From an uncultured Lachnospiraceae bacterium (GTDB lineage Bacteria; Bacillota; Clostridia; Lachnospirales; Lachnospiraceae): a stretch of DNA of 42,118 nucleotides. Positions 16,783-25,233 of this stretch are shown here, piece by piece. Position 1 is the stretch's first letter. Each line of letters starts with the position of its first letter. Location of the stretch: contig CAJUNB010000034.1 of assembly GCA_910587635.1 (NCBI GenBank), positions 1-42,118 of the forward strand, in the 5' to 3' direction. The notes beneath the pieces are model-generated. The model saw only the letters and a program-made list of their open reading frames with translations, was not told the origin of the DNA and made no database searches. Made by a program: the position numbers and the translations under genes.

Positions 16783-18684
16783 ATGGAAGACAAAAAAGAG
16801 TTTAAGCCATTTATTCCTGCGGACAAAATAGTGCCTGAACTGACAATAACGTCCATTATTGTCGGTGCACTCCTGGCTGTTCTGTTCGGAGGAGCAAATG
16901 CGTATCTGGGACTTAGAGTCGGGATGACAGTATCGGCGTCTATCCCTGCAGCAGTTATTTCCATGGGAATAATCCGCGTTTTCCTGCGGCGGGATTCCAT
17001 TCTGGAAAATAATATGGTGCAGACGATCGGTTCTGCAGGTGAATCAGTAGCGGCAGGGGCGATCTTTACTATGCCGGCCCTGTTTATGTGGGCAATAGAA
17101 TCGGGCAGTGCCAATCCTTCTCTCATTGAGATTTCTCTCATTGCTCTCTGCGGGGGGATTCTTGGCGTACTGTTTATGATTCCCCTGCGTTCTGCACTGA
17201 TCGTACAGGAACATGGAAACCTTCCCTACCCTGAAGGACAGGCCTGCGCGGAAGTGCTTCTGGCCGGTGAAGAGGGTGGTGCCAAAGCGGGAACCGTATT
17301 TTCCGGTCTGGGAATTGCGGCACTGTATAAATTCATTGCGGATGGTTTAAAGCTGTTCCCCAGTGAAGTGGATTTTGAAATTAAGAGTTATAAGGGCTCT
17401 GGTGTGGGGATGGATGTCCTTCCGGCACTGGCTGGTGTAGGCTATATCTGTGGGCCGAAGGTATCTTCTTATCTGCTGGCAGGTGGTACGGTAGGCTGGT
17501 TTGTATTGATGCCTCTGATCGTGCTCTTTGGAGGCGATATGGTACTTTATCCTGCCACGGCTCCTATCAGTGAGCTGGGCACCTGGGGCATCTGGGGCAG
17601 CTATATCCGTTATATCGGTGCAGGTGCAGTGGCAGCAGGGGGAATTCTTTCTCTGATCAAGTCTCTTCCCATGATTTTCCGTACGTTTAAGCAGGCAATG
17701 GCTGTCTATGGAAAGAAGACAGGGGGCAGCGACCGGTTGAACAGAGACCTTCCCATGAATATCGTTATGATTATCGTTGGTGTGATTGCCATTGCCATGT
17801 GGCTCATCCCGGTAATCCCGGTAAATCTAATAGGTGCGATTATTATCATTGTATTTGGCTTTTTCTTTGCTACAGTATCATCCAGAATGGTAGGTATTGT
17901 AGGAAGTTCCAACAATCCGGTGTCCGGTATGGCGATTGCCACACTGCTCATTGCCACGATGCTTTTGAAAGCTACAGGCAATATCGGTATGCCCGGTATG
18001 ATAGCAGCCATTACGATTGGCTCTATCATCTGTATCATTGCGGCGATTGCCGGAGATACTTCACAGGATTTAAAGACCGGTTTTCTTGTTGGAGCCACAC
18101 CTGCGAGACAGCAGACAGGTGAGCTGATTGGTGTTGTGGTATCTGCCATTACGATCGGCGGCGTACTCTATCTGCTCAGTTCTGCGTGGGGATATGGTTC
18201 TCCGGAACTTCCGGCTCCTCAGGCGACCCTGATGAAGATGGTAGTGGAAGGTGTAATGGGCGGGGAACTTCCATGGGCCCTGATCTTCTGTGGTGCGTTT
18301 ATTGCTATCGTTGTGGAAATACTGCAGATTCCGGTACTTCCCTTTGCGGTGGGACTGTATTTGCCTATTCATCTGAGTACACCGATTATGGTTGGCGGTC
18401 TGATCAGACTTTACTATGACAAGAAAAAAATGGGTTCTGAAAATGAAAGAAAACAGATGGTAGAAAACGGCGTTCTCTATTCTTCCGGGTTGATTGCAGG
18501 AGAGGGCCTGGTAGGTATTCTGCTGGCCGTATTTGCTATTATTCCAATGGGAGAGGGTACACTTGGAGATTTCCTTGGAAACTTCCTGGGTATCAATTTA
18601 GGCAATTGGGGGGGGCTTGTATTCTTCGCTCTACTCTGTGCTACGATTGTTGCGTTCGTTAACAGAAAACCGAAAAAAGCGTAA
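16783..18684 (+). CDS. OPT family oligopeptide transporter
   Basis: This 633-residue integral membrane protein has about 14-16 hydrophobic segments over most of its length. The OPT family moves small peptides, or metal chelates in some members, with a proton gradient. Family features visible are TSIIVGALLAVLFGGANAY at the N-terminus, NLPYPEGQACAEVLLAGEEGG after segment 4, and PVLPFAVGLYLPIHLS near the C-terminus. ATG 16783 has AAAGGTGG upstream. Genes for a PqqD-like protein and PepD follow within 11 bp of each other, which supports peptide substrates. Confidence 0.92.
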   Translation: MEDKKEFKPFIPADKIVPELTITSIIVGALLAVLFGGANAYLGLRVGMTVSASIPAAVISMGIIRVFLRRDSILENNMVQTIGSAGESVAAGAIFTMPALFMWAIESGSANPSLIEISLIALCGGILGVLFMIPLRSALIVQEHGNLPYPEGQACAEVLLAGEEGGAKAGTVFSGLGIAALYKFIADGLKLFPSEVDFEIKSYKGSGVGMDVLPALAGVGYICGPKVSSYLLAGGTVGWFVLMPLIVLFGGDMVLYPATAPISELGTWGIWGSYIRYIGAGAVAAGGILSLIKSLPMIFRTFKQAMAVYGKKTGGSDRLNRDLPMNIVMIIVGVIAIAMWLIPVIPVNLIGAIIIIVFGFFFATVSSRMVGIVGSSNNPVSGMAIATLLIATMLLKATGNIGMPGMIAAITIGSIICIIAAIAGDTSQDLKTGFLVGATPARQQTGELIGVVVSAITIGGVLYLLSSAWGYGSPELPAPQATLMKMVVEGVMGGELPWALIFCGAFIAIVVEILQIPVLPFAVGLYLPIHLSTPIMVGGLIRLYYDKKKMGSENERKQMVENGVLYSSGLIAGEGLVGILLAVFAIIPMGEGTLGDFLGNFLGINLGNWGGLVFFALLCATIVAFVNRKPKKA

Positions 18685-18685
18685 T

Positions 18686-19048
18686 ATGGACAGAAGTAAA
18701 AAACAAAAGGCGAATTATCTGGACTATATTCCAAAACAGAATGTGTTGTTTCCTTACAGGGAAAATGAAAAGGGCAATGTAGAAATTGCGAGAAAAAACA
18801 GAGGATTGTTCAATCGAATTGCTCAGTTGTTTTTCAGAAGACCGAAAGTGAGCTATATCGAACTGGATGTCTTTGGCAGTTTTATCTGGAAGCAGATCGA
18901 TGGAAAAAAAGATGTATATGAAATCGGGAAACTGGTAAAAGCTAAGTTTGGACAGGAAGCAGAGCCGCTGTATGAGCGGCTGACAGAGTTCCTTCATATA
19001 TTGCGGAGCAATGAATTTATTCTGTATGTCAATCTTCAGAAAAAATAA
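18686..19048 (+). CDS. PqqD family protein
   Basis: This 120-residue protein carries a PqqD-like winged-helix domain (about 50-118), the fold also called a RiPP recognition element because it binds leader peptides in RiPP pathways. ELDVFGSFIWKQIDG and VYEIGKLVKAKFG are the family core. It has no signal or membrane segment; the N-terminal part is basic. ATG 18686 overlaps nothing but lies one base after the OPT stop; in-frame ATG 18617 would fall inside the OPT gene. No radical SAM or precursor peptide gene is adjacent, so a RiPP role is not supported. It may instead bind imported peptides or a partner. Confidence 0.86.
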   Translation: MDRSKKQKANYLDYIPKQNVLFPYRENEKGNVEIARKNRGLFNRIAQLFFRRPKVSYIELDVFGSFIWKQIDGKKDVYEIGKLVKAKFGQEAEPLYERLTEFLHILRSNEFILYVNLQKK

Positions 19049-19059
19049 GGAGAACGGTC

Positions 19060-20505
19060 ATGGGTGTTTTGTCAAATCTGGAGCCAAGGGAAGTGTTTGG
19101 GTACTTTGAGGAAATATGCAGCATTCCCCATCCCTCCTATCGGGAAAAGAAACTGAGTGATTATTGTGTGGCTTTTGCCAGGCAGCATGGCCTGGAGGTG
19201 CATCAGGATGAACTGGGTAATGTGATTATTGTCAAGGAAGCTACGGCTGGTTATGAACAGGTGGAGCCGTTGATTATTCAGGGGCATCTGGACATGGTCT
19301 GTGAAAAGGAGCCGGGATGTCAGATTGATTTTGAAAAGGAAGGCCTGAAGCTGGCAGTGGAGGGGGATTATATAACAGCGCTGGGGACAACGCTGGGGGG
19401 TGATGACGGGATTGCCATTGCCTATTCCCTTGCCATCTTGGCTTCCGATACTCTGGAACATCCACGGATTGAGGCGATGTTTACGGTCAGTGAAGAAGTA
19501 GGAATGGAAGGGGCTGGCGCTATTGACGTGTCTGCTTTGAAGGGACATAAGCTTCTGAACATCGACTCAGAAGAAGAAGGGTATCTGCTGACGAGCTGTG
19601 CCGGTGGATGCAGGGCAAATATGGTATTGCAGGCAGAGCATGAAAAGAGGCAGGGCAAGCTGTATGATATCTGGATAAAAGGACTGAAAGGCGGCCATTC
19701 CGGTGTGGAGATCGACAAAGGAAGGGCAAATTCCAACATACTTATGGGACGTGTACTCCTTGCTTTGGAGGGAAAGGTGGATTATTCTGTCATAGCGATG
19801 ACGGGGGGATTAAAGGACAACGCCATTCCCCGGGAGACAAAAGGCTCTCTTTTAGTCAATCCGCAGGATACAGAAAAACTGGAATCCGTCATAAAAAGAG
19901 TAGGAGAGGACATTGCAAAGGAATTTGTGGCAACGGACCCGGATATTACAGTCATTTTAGAAGACAGAGGAGTCGGAGAAGCTATGACTCTGACAGAAAT
20001 GTGCAGACGAAAAGTCGTTGCTTTGATTAATCTTCTTCCGAACGGGATTCAGGCCATGAGCGGGGATATCCCAGGACTGGTGGAAACGTCTTTGAATCTG
20101 GGCGTTTTGATATTGGATGATAAGGAATTGACGTTGCGTTATGCAGTCAGGAGTTCTGTACGGACGGCAAAGGAGTATGTGACGGATAAGCTCCGGTTTC
20201 TGACAGAGGAACTGGGAGGTTCTCTGGTAATAGAGGGTGACTATCCTGCCTGGGAATATAAAAAGGACTCTCAGCTTCGGGAGGACATGATAAGGGTCTA
20301 TCGGGAGATGTACGGAAAAGAGCCGGTGATTCAGGCGATTCATGCAGGACTGGAGTGCGGACTGCTGGCAGGCAAGATAGCGGATTTGGATGCAGTTTCT
20401 CTCGGCCCCGATATGGTGGGTGTCCATACGACGGAAGAAAAGCTGAGCATTTCTTCTACGAAACGGGTATGGGAATATATTGTAGAAGTGATAAAGCAGA
20501 AATAA
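19060..20505 (+). CDS. pepD: Aminoacyl-histidine dipeptidase (PepD), M20 family
   Basis: This 481-residue zinc peptidase cleaves dipeptides, including carnosine-like Xaa-His, in the cytoplasm. Metal and catalytic motifs are visible: QGHLDMVCEK (H76, D78), GGDDGIA (D115/D116), SEEVGMEGA (E145/E146), and later a GGHSGVEIDKGRAN dimer-domain segment. Ribosome site AAGGAG precedes ATG 19060. It is last of three genes with the OPT transporter and PqqD-like protein, giving a route from peptide uptake to free amino acids. Confidence 0.93.
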   Translation: MGVLSNLEPREVFGYFEEICSIPHPSYREKKLSDYCVAFARQHGLEVHQDELGNVIIVKEATAGYEQVEPLIIQGHLDMVCEKEPGCQIDFEKEGLKLAVEGDYITALGTTLGGDDGIAIAYSLAILASDTLEHPRIEAMFTVSEEVGMEGAGAIDVSALKGHKLLNIDSEEEGYLLTSCAGGCRANMVLQAEHEKRQGKLYDIWIKGLKGGHSGVEIDKGRANSNILMGRVLLALEGKVDYSVIAMTGGLKDNAIPRETKGSLLVNPQDTEKLESVIKRVGEDIAKEFVATDPDITVILEDRGVGEAMTLTEMCRRKVVALINLLPNGIQAMSGDIPGLVETSLNLGVLILDDKELTLRYAVRSSVRTAKEYVTDKLRFLTEELGGSLVIEGDYPAWEYKKDSQLREDMIRVYREMYGKEPVIQAIHAGLECGLLAGKIADLDAVSLGPDMVGVHTTEEKLSISSTKRVWEYIVEVIKQK

Positions 20506-20558
20506 AAGAGAGAGCTGTTTGGGTGGCACTCATAAGACAGTATTAGGTTTGTTTTCAG

Positions 20559-20590
20559 GAAACGGCGTAGCTTGCAGGCTATGCCGTTTC
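20559..20590 (+). terminator. Hairpin after pepD, probable terminator
   Basis: GAAACGGC (20559-20566) pairs with GCCGTTTC (20583-20590), with an inner TAGC/GCTA pairing. There is only a short T run after it, so termination may be weak. Confidence 0.6.
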
Positions 20591-20600
20591 TTCATGATGA

Positions 20601-20636
20601 AAAAGGTGCTCCCCTGTTTATTGAGGGGACACCCTT
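20601..20636. terminator. Hairpin at the 3' end of tmcAL
   Basis: AAGGTGCTCCCC pairs with GGGGACACCCTT (20625-20636) apart from a small bulge. It overlaps the last codons and stop of the minus-strand gene, and also follows pepD on the plus strand. The A run on the plus strand at 20599-20604 reads as T on the minus strand, so it can serve that gene. Confidence 0.6.
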
Positions 20637-21853
20637 AAAATTTGCTGCTGCATTTCGCCGGGCAGTTTTGTACCGTAGGCATGGTAAATCAGTGCGTTAT
20701 AGAGATGGGCAGCCTGTATATCCTTTGTCAACCGACGTAAAGCGGGCTCCTTTAAATATTTATGGGCATCGGCCAGTTTGGAAATAAGCGGAATCTGACT
20801 GTTGGCTCTGATAGCAGTAAGCAGTGGAACTGCTGTTTGACGAAAGCCGAGAATACGAGCGTAGAGCGCTTCTTTTTCCTGCCCATCATAAACAGGGTCT
20901 TCTTTTCTGATATCCAGTAAAATGTGTAAAAGGCTGCGGCTGATTCTCGTATAAGTGATTTCTTTTGTTTTCAGGAGCATACAGAAAGAATGGAAATTCT
21001 CATAGGAGGGAATCTGTCTGCAAATTCGATGGGAAAGATCTTCTGTAATATCCAGATAAGAAGTAAATCCAGAGTCTGACTGGATGAGCAGTCTATAGTG
21101 GAGCATTTGGGAAAGCATATCTGGAAAGACAGGAAATCTTTTCAGATAAAAAGTTTTCATTATAGTAAGTACATTGTCTGGGACGCAGGGACGGATTGAT
21201 TCCAGAGAAGTTTGAGCTTCCAGAGCTGTTCTGATGGCAAGTGCAGAACCAAACGTCCCTTGAAGGATGGAATCATTGTAATTTCTCCCGGTTCGAAGTA
21301 TCGTAATTGGTTTGATGGTACTGTTTCTGGAAAGCAGGCATTTACAATATTCCACACCAAGCAGATTGTTGGGAGAAGTAAGAACATGGGAGAATTTTTG
21401 GTCATATTGAGCCAGTGCCTGTGACTGGGCGGCCGGAAAAGTAAGTCCGGTTTTCAGCCCATCCTTCAGGGCTTTTGCATAAGCGGGGGGATTTTGGGTA
21501 AGAATAGAAGCAGTATTTTCCAGTATGGATATCTGGCCGCATTCACTGCCGAAGGCCAGATAATCTACTGTGCCAAGCTGCTCCAGAATCGATATGGCTC
21601 CCTGAGCGAAATAGGGAGAACTTGCGCAGGAAAAGCAAACTGGCAGTTCCAGGACGAGATCTGCACCGTTTGCAAGTGCCATATTGGTCCGTATATATTT
21701 GTCTATTATGGCGGGCTCCCCCCTCTGGGTAAAATTACCGCTCATTATGACAAGACAGAAATCTGCGTCAGTCAGTTGTCGTATTTTTTCAATGTGGTAT
21801 TTGTGGCCGTTATGGAACGGATTGTATTCTGCGATAATTGCTGTGACTTTCAT
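20618..21853 (-). CDS. tmcAL: tRNA(Met) cytidine acetate ligase (TmcAL/YlbM)
   Basis: TmcAL acetylates the wobble cytidine of elongator tRNA(Met) using acetate and ATP. The 411-residue protein starts MKVTAIIAEYNPFHNGHKYH, with the nucleotidyl-transferase HxGH motif at H14-N-G-H17, and NFTQRGEPAI downstream, both family hallmarks. A further in-frame extension upstream to 21979 is not family-like, and ATG 21862 would add only three residues; ATG 21853 is chosen by homology because no ribosome site is evident. It runs opposite to both neighbours. The use of acetate fits an acetate-producing cell with pta-ackA next door. Confidence 0.9.
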   Translation of the reverse strand: MKVTAIIAEYNPFHNGHKYHIEKIRQLTDADFCLVIMSGNFTQRGEPAIIDKYIRTNMALANGADLVLELPVCFSCASSPYFAQGAISILEQLGTVDYLAFGSECGQISILENTASILTQNPPAYAKALKDGLKTGLTFPAAQSQALAQYDQKFSHVLTSPNNLLGVEYCKCLLSRNSTIKPITILRTGRNYNDSILQGTFGSALAIRTALEAQTSLESIRPCVPDNVLTIMKTFYLKRFPVFPDMLSQMLHYRLLIQSDSGFTSYLDITEDLSHRICRQIPSYENFHSFCMLLKTKEITYTRISRSLLHILLDIRKEDPVYDGQEKEALYARILGFRQTAVPLLTAIRANSQIPLISKLADAHKYLKEPALRRLTKDIQAAHLYNALIYHAYGTKLPGEMQQQILRVSPQ

Positions 21854-21913
21854 AGGATGCATTATATCAGATTTATGTTTTAAAGAAAACACAAAAATCT
21901 TGTAGGATATATC

Positions 21914-21943
21914 TTGTATACAAGGTGGTATATACGATATAAT
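21914..21943 (+). promoter_or_regulatory. pta-ackA promoter with overlapping palindromic operator
   Basis: TTGTAT (21914-21919), 18 bp, then consensus TATAAT (21938-21943). The 12-bp perfect palindrome CTTGTATACAAG (21913-21924) lies on the -35 box. It resembles GntR-family operator half-sites, and a bound repressor would block polymerase. Confidence 0.6.
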
Positions 21944-22029
21944 TGATACAGAGATACGGATGGAAGGAAATGGAAACATCAGATGTCTGTCTGTAGTTCA
22001 ATAGAGAGAAGGAAAAGGAGATTGGGTGG

Positions 22030-23031
22030 ATGAGCTATATTGATTTGATGAAAAAGAAAGCGAGACAGGATGTAAAGACTATTGTGCTTCCTGAGACAAC
22101 GGATAAGAGAACACTGATAGCAACAGCACATATTCTGGAAGAGGGTATAGCGAAGATTATCATGGTTGGAAATGAAGAGAAGATCATGGACGGTGCGGGA
22201 TGGCTGGAAGTGGATCTGACAGGGGTAACGGTTATCAATCCTGCTACTTATGCGAAGCTGGATGAATATGTAAATCTTTTGTACGAGATCAGAAAAGATA
22301 AAGGTATGACGTTGGAAAAGGCAAGAGAAATTTTGCTGACAGACTATCTGACTTTTGGGATTGTGATGGTGAAGGCAAACGATGCAGACGGTATGGTGGC
22401 AGGAGCGTGCCACGCTACGGCAGATACACTCCGGCCGGCGCTCCAGATACTGAAGACGGAAGAGGGGACAAAACTCGTATCTGCTTTCTTCATTATAGAT
22501 GTTCCTGATTGTGAGTACGGCTATCATGGGACATTTCTCTTTGCGGACTGTGGGTTGAATCAGGATCCTACGGCAGAGGAGCTGGCTGCCATTGCTGATA
22601 CGAGCGCGAAGAGTTTCAGAAGCCTGATCGGTGCGAAACCGGTTATTGCGATGCTGTCTCACTCTACCAAGGGCAGCGCAAAGCATGAACTTGTGGATAA
22701 GGTAGTGGAAGCTGTAAAAATTGCTCACGAGCAGTATCCGAAGTTGACGGTAGACGGTGAATTACAGACCGATGCGGCACTGGTACCCCACATCGCAAAG
22801 GCGAAAGCGCCGGAAAGCGAAGTGGCAGGTAAGGCTAATGTACTCATTTTCCCCAATCTGGACTGTGGCAACATCGGCTATAAGCTTGTCCAGAGACTTG
22901 GGAAGGCAGAAGCCTATGGCCCTATGCTGCAGGGGATTGCCAAACCGGTAAACGATTTGTCCAGAGGATGTTCCTGGGAAGATATCGTTGGTGTTGTGGC
23001 GCTGACAGCGGTACAGGCACAGCTTTCCTAA
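22030..23031 (+). CDS. pta: Phosphate acetyltransferase
   Basis: Pta converts acetyl-CoA and phosphate to acetyl phosphate and CoA, the first half of the acetate-forming ATP pathway. The 333-residue protein is the short, single-domain form without the N-terminal regulatory region of enterobacterial Pta. Motifs include GMVAGACHATADTLRPALQ, MLSHSTKGSA and LIFPNLDCGNIGYKLVQRL near the C-terminus. ATG 22030 follows AAAAGGAGATTGGG. It forms an operon with ackA, 76 bp downstream. Its stop codon lies within a 35-bp palindrome. Confidence 0.95.
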   Translation: MSYIDLMKKKARQDVKTIVLPETTDKRTLIATAHILEEGIAKIIMVGNEEKIMDGAGWLEVDLTGVTVINPATYAKLDEYVNLLYEIRKDKGMTLEKAREILLTDYLTFGIVMVKANDADGMVAGACHATADTLRPALQILKTEEGTKLVSAFFIIDVPDCEYGYHGTFLFADCGLNQDPTAEELAAIADTSAKSFRSLIGAKPVIAMLSHSTKGSAKHELVDKVVEAVKIAHEQYPKLTVDGELQTDAALVPHIAKAKAPESEVAGKANVLIFPNLDCGNIGYKLVQRLGKAEAYGPMLQGIAKPVNDLSRGCSWEDIVGVVALTAVQAQLS

Positions 23032-23058
23032 AGAACAATATTATTGTTCTTTAGGAAA
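23024..23058. repeat. 35-bp perfect palindrome between pta and ackA
   Basis: TTTCCTAAAGAACAATA (23024-23040), a single central T, then its exact inverted copy (23042-23058). It covers the last codons and stop of pta. As RNA it would form a stem of about 15 pairs with no T tract after it, so it is not a standard terminator; it may protect or separate the two messages. Confidence 0.9.
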
Positions 23059-23107
23059 CATGTATGCGTGCAGCCTTGATTTTGTAATTTTCTCAGGGGG
23101 ATATCGG

Positions 23108-24316
23108 ATGTATATTTTAGTGATTAATTGTGGCAGTTCTTCTTTGAAGTTTCAACTGATTGACAGTGAAAGTGAACAGATGATTGCGAAGGGGATTTGT
23201 GAGAGAATCGGTATTGAGGGCAGCAGGCTCATATATCAGAGGCCTGGGTATGATAAGCTTGTGACGGATTGTTCCATGGAAGATCATAAAAAGGCAATTC
23301 AGATGGTGATCGATACACTGACGGGGACGGAAGCAGGTGTCGTCAGAAGTCTTTCTCAGATTGGAGCGGTGGGGCATCGGATTGTACACGGAGGAGAAAA
23401 ATTTTCTTCTGCCACATTGATTGATCAAACGGTAATGGATGCAATTTCATTATGCAGTGAGCTGGCCCCGTTACATAATCCGGCCAATTTGACCGGCATC
23501 CGGGCCTGTAGAGAACTGATGCCGGAAACCCCTATGGTTGCGGTCTTTGACACTGCATTTCACCAGACAATGCCGGAAGAAGCATTTTTGTATGGCATTC
23601 CTTACAGTTTTTATGAAAATAACAAAATACGGCGATATGGTTTTCATGGTACGAGTCACGCTTATGTGTCTGAAAGGGCGGCTCAGGTTATGGGGGAGGA
23701 TATTACCGGGCTGAAACTGGTGGTATGTCATCTTGGAAATGGCGCCAGTGTAACGGCGGTCAAGTTCGGGAAGTCAGTAGATACTTCCATGGGGATGACG
23801 CCGCTGGAGGGTCTGATTATGGGAACTCGCTGTGGTGATATGGATGCGGCGATTATTCGATTCATAGCCCAAAAGGAAGGGCAGACGCTGGATGAAATTA
23901 TGGACATTTTAAATAAAGAATCGGGAGTATTGGGGCTTTCCGGCGGGTTGTCCTCTGATTTCCGGGATCTGGAGGCTGCATACAAAGAGGGACGGCCTGA
24001 GGGTCAAAGAGCTCTGAAAGCGTTCGCCTACCGGACGGCAAAATATATTGGCGCCTATACGGCAGCTATGAACGGTGTGGATGGTATCTGTTTTACCGCA
24101 GGACTTGGTGAAAACAGTCCTGTTATTCGGGAGATGATATGCGGCTATCTTGGTTATCTGGGAGTTTCTCTTGACAGGGAACAAAATGAGAAGCGGGGAA
24201 AAGAGCTGATTGTTTCTTCGGAGGATTCCAAGGTGAAGGTACTTGTCATTCCTACCAATGAGGAGCTGGCAATAGCAAGGGAGACATACAGACTGGTAAA
24301 AGAGGCATGTTTGTGA
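23108..24316 (+). CDS. ackA: Acetate kinase
   Basis: Acetate kinase turns acetyl phosphate and ADP into acetate and ATP. The 402-residue protein starts MYILVINCGSSSLKFQLID, with the first ATP-binding motif, and has VVAVFDTAFHQTMPEEA-type and RRYGFHGTSHAY motifs and the GENSPVIRE C-terminal segment. An in-frame ATG at 23060 would add 16 residues; ATG 23108 is preferred because GGGGGA lies upstream and the product begins as the family does. Pta is directly upstream, so the pair forms the classical operon. Confidence 0.95.
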   Translation: MYILVINCGSSSLKFQLIDSESEQMIAKGICERIGIEGSRLIYQRPGYDKLVTDCSMEDHKKAIQMVIDTLTGTEAGVVRSLSQIGAVGHRIVHGGEKFSSATLIDQTVMDAISLCSELAPLHNPANLTGIRACRELMPETPMVAVFDTAFHQTMPEEAFLYGIPYSFYENNKIRRYGFHGTSHAYVSERAAQVMGEDITGLKLVVCHLGNGASVTAVKFGKSVDTSMGMTPLEGLIMGTRCGDMDAAIIRFIAQKEGQTLDEIMDILNKESGVLGLSGGLSSDFRDLEAAYKEGRPEGQRALKAFAYRTAKYIGAYTAAMNGVDGICFTAGLGENSPVIREMICGYLGYLGVSLDREQNEKRGKELIVSSEDSKVKVLVIPTNEELAIARETYRLVKEACL

Positions 24317-24350
24317 GAGGCACAGGCGGAAAACTTATTTTTGGAAAATA

Positions 24351-24379
24351 TTGACAAAAAATGTTAAAAAGAGTAATAT
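24351..24379 (+). promoter_or_regulatory. Sigma-A promoter of the secreted repeat protein
   Basis: Consensus TTGACA (24351-24356), 17 bp, then TATAAT-like TAATAT (24374-24379). With the strong AAGGAGG ribosome site at 24411-24417 this suggests high expression. Confidence 0.85.
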
Positions 24380-24425
24380 TTATTTATGGAAGAATTTTAT
24401 AATTACTTATAAGGAGGATATTTAT

Positions 24426-25001
24426 ATGAAAATGAGAACTTTATTGATTGCTGCTGCAGCTGCAACACTTGCACTTGCTTCTTCTATGGTTGTATGTGCA
24501 AAAGACGGTGATATTGTACCGCCTCGTTATAAGAGTAACTGTGATCTGATGAGATGTTCAGGACAGCATATCAGCGTAAAAGATCCTGCAAGAGATCTGG
24601 ATCTGTATTTCTGTGTACCTCAGAACCTTACATATTCAGTAGACGAGTATCAGCAGAAAGTGGCTGCTTATCTGGCAGATAAAGCTGAGAACGAAGTAGT
24701 GGAGGAAGCTCCTGTTGTTGTAGAAGAAGTTACAGCAGTGGCAGACAGTGATTATTTTGCTCCGCCTCGTCAGAAGAGCAGCTGTGATCTGATGGGATGT
24801 TCAGGGCAGCATATCAGCGTAAAAGATCCTGCAAGAGATCTGGATCTGTATTTCTGCGTACCTCAGAACCTTACATATTCAGTAGACGAGTATCAGCAGA
24901 AGGTAGCTGCTTATCTGGCAGAGAAGGCTGGAATCGTAGAAGAAGTTGTTGTAGAAGAAGCTCCGGCTGCAGAAGTAGTAGAGGAAGTAGCTGCAGAATA
25001 A
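24426..25001 (+). CDS. Secreted protein with two tandem Cys-containing repeats, function unknown
   Basis: I do not recognise this 191-residue protein. It has an N-terminal signal peptide (about 1-25, ending VVCA before KDG). Two nearly identical units follow, at about 32-87 and 113-168, spaced exactly 81 codons apart; the DNA repeats at 24519-24688 and 24762-24931 are also nearly identical, so the duplication is recent. Each unit holds three cysteines (C39, C44, C63 and C120, C125, C144) in the pattern CDLMxCSGQHIS then DLYFCVPQ. A Val/Glu/Ala-rich spacer follows each. It lies alone behind its own strong promoter, between ackA and yceD. ATG 24426 is chosen from the AAGGAGG site; an in-frame upstream start at 24351 lies in the promoter. 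Confidence 0.87.
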   Translation: MKMRTLLIAAAAATLALASSMVVCAKDGDIVPPRYKSNCDLMRCSGQHISVKDPARDLDLYFCVPQNLTYSVDEYQQKVAAYLADKAENEVVEEAPVVVEEVTAVADSDYFAPPRQKSSCDLMGCSGQHISVKDPARDLDLYFCVPQNLTYSVDEYQQKVAAYLAEKAGIVEEVVVEEAPAAEVVEEVAAE

Positions 25002-25031
25002 GCGGGCAATTGTATTTCTTCCATAAACTGA

Positions 25032-25083
25032 AATATTATCCCTGGAGACAATGGATATTTTCATTCTCTTCAGGGATATATTA
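25032..25083 (+). terminator. Hairpin after the secreted protein gene
   Basis: AATATTATCCCTG with GAGA (25032-25048) pairs with TCTC and CAGGGATATATT (25065-25082). The T tract is weak, but the position suggests a terminator. Confidence 0.55.
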
Positions 25084-25178
25084 TTTACATAAGCAATGAG
25101 CCAGGTAGATGGGAGGCATCCATTTTAACTGTATTGCAAGTTTGGGACTCCGTTAGTTCGTTGCAGGGTTTTTGGCTG

Positions 25179-25207
25179 TTGACAAAATATCCCGTATTCT
25201 GTATAAT
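25179..25207 (+). promoter_or_regulatory. Sigma-A promoter of yceD-rpmF
   Basis: Consensus TTGACA (25179-25184), 17 bp, then consensus TATAAT (25202-25207), 27 bp before ATG 25234. Confidence 0.9.
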
Positions 25208-25233
25208 ATCATAAGTGTAATCAGGAGTTTGCA

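Noticed and set aside
18686..19048. RiPP biosynthesis cluster
   Set aside because: Only a PqqD-like protein is present; no precursor peptide or radical SAM gene is visible.
20601..20636. Possible riboswitch in the pepD to tmcAL spacer
   Set aside because: The pairings are simple hairpins at gene ends, and no known riboswitch core is seen.
23024..23058. Terminator between pta and ackA
   Set aside because: The palindrome is not followed by a T tract and the two genes are normally co-transcribed.
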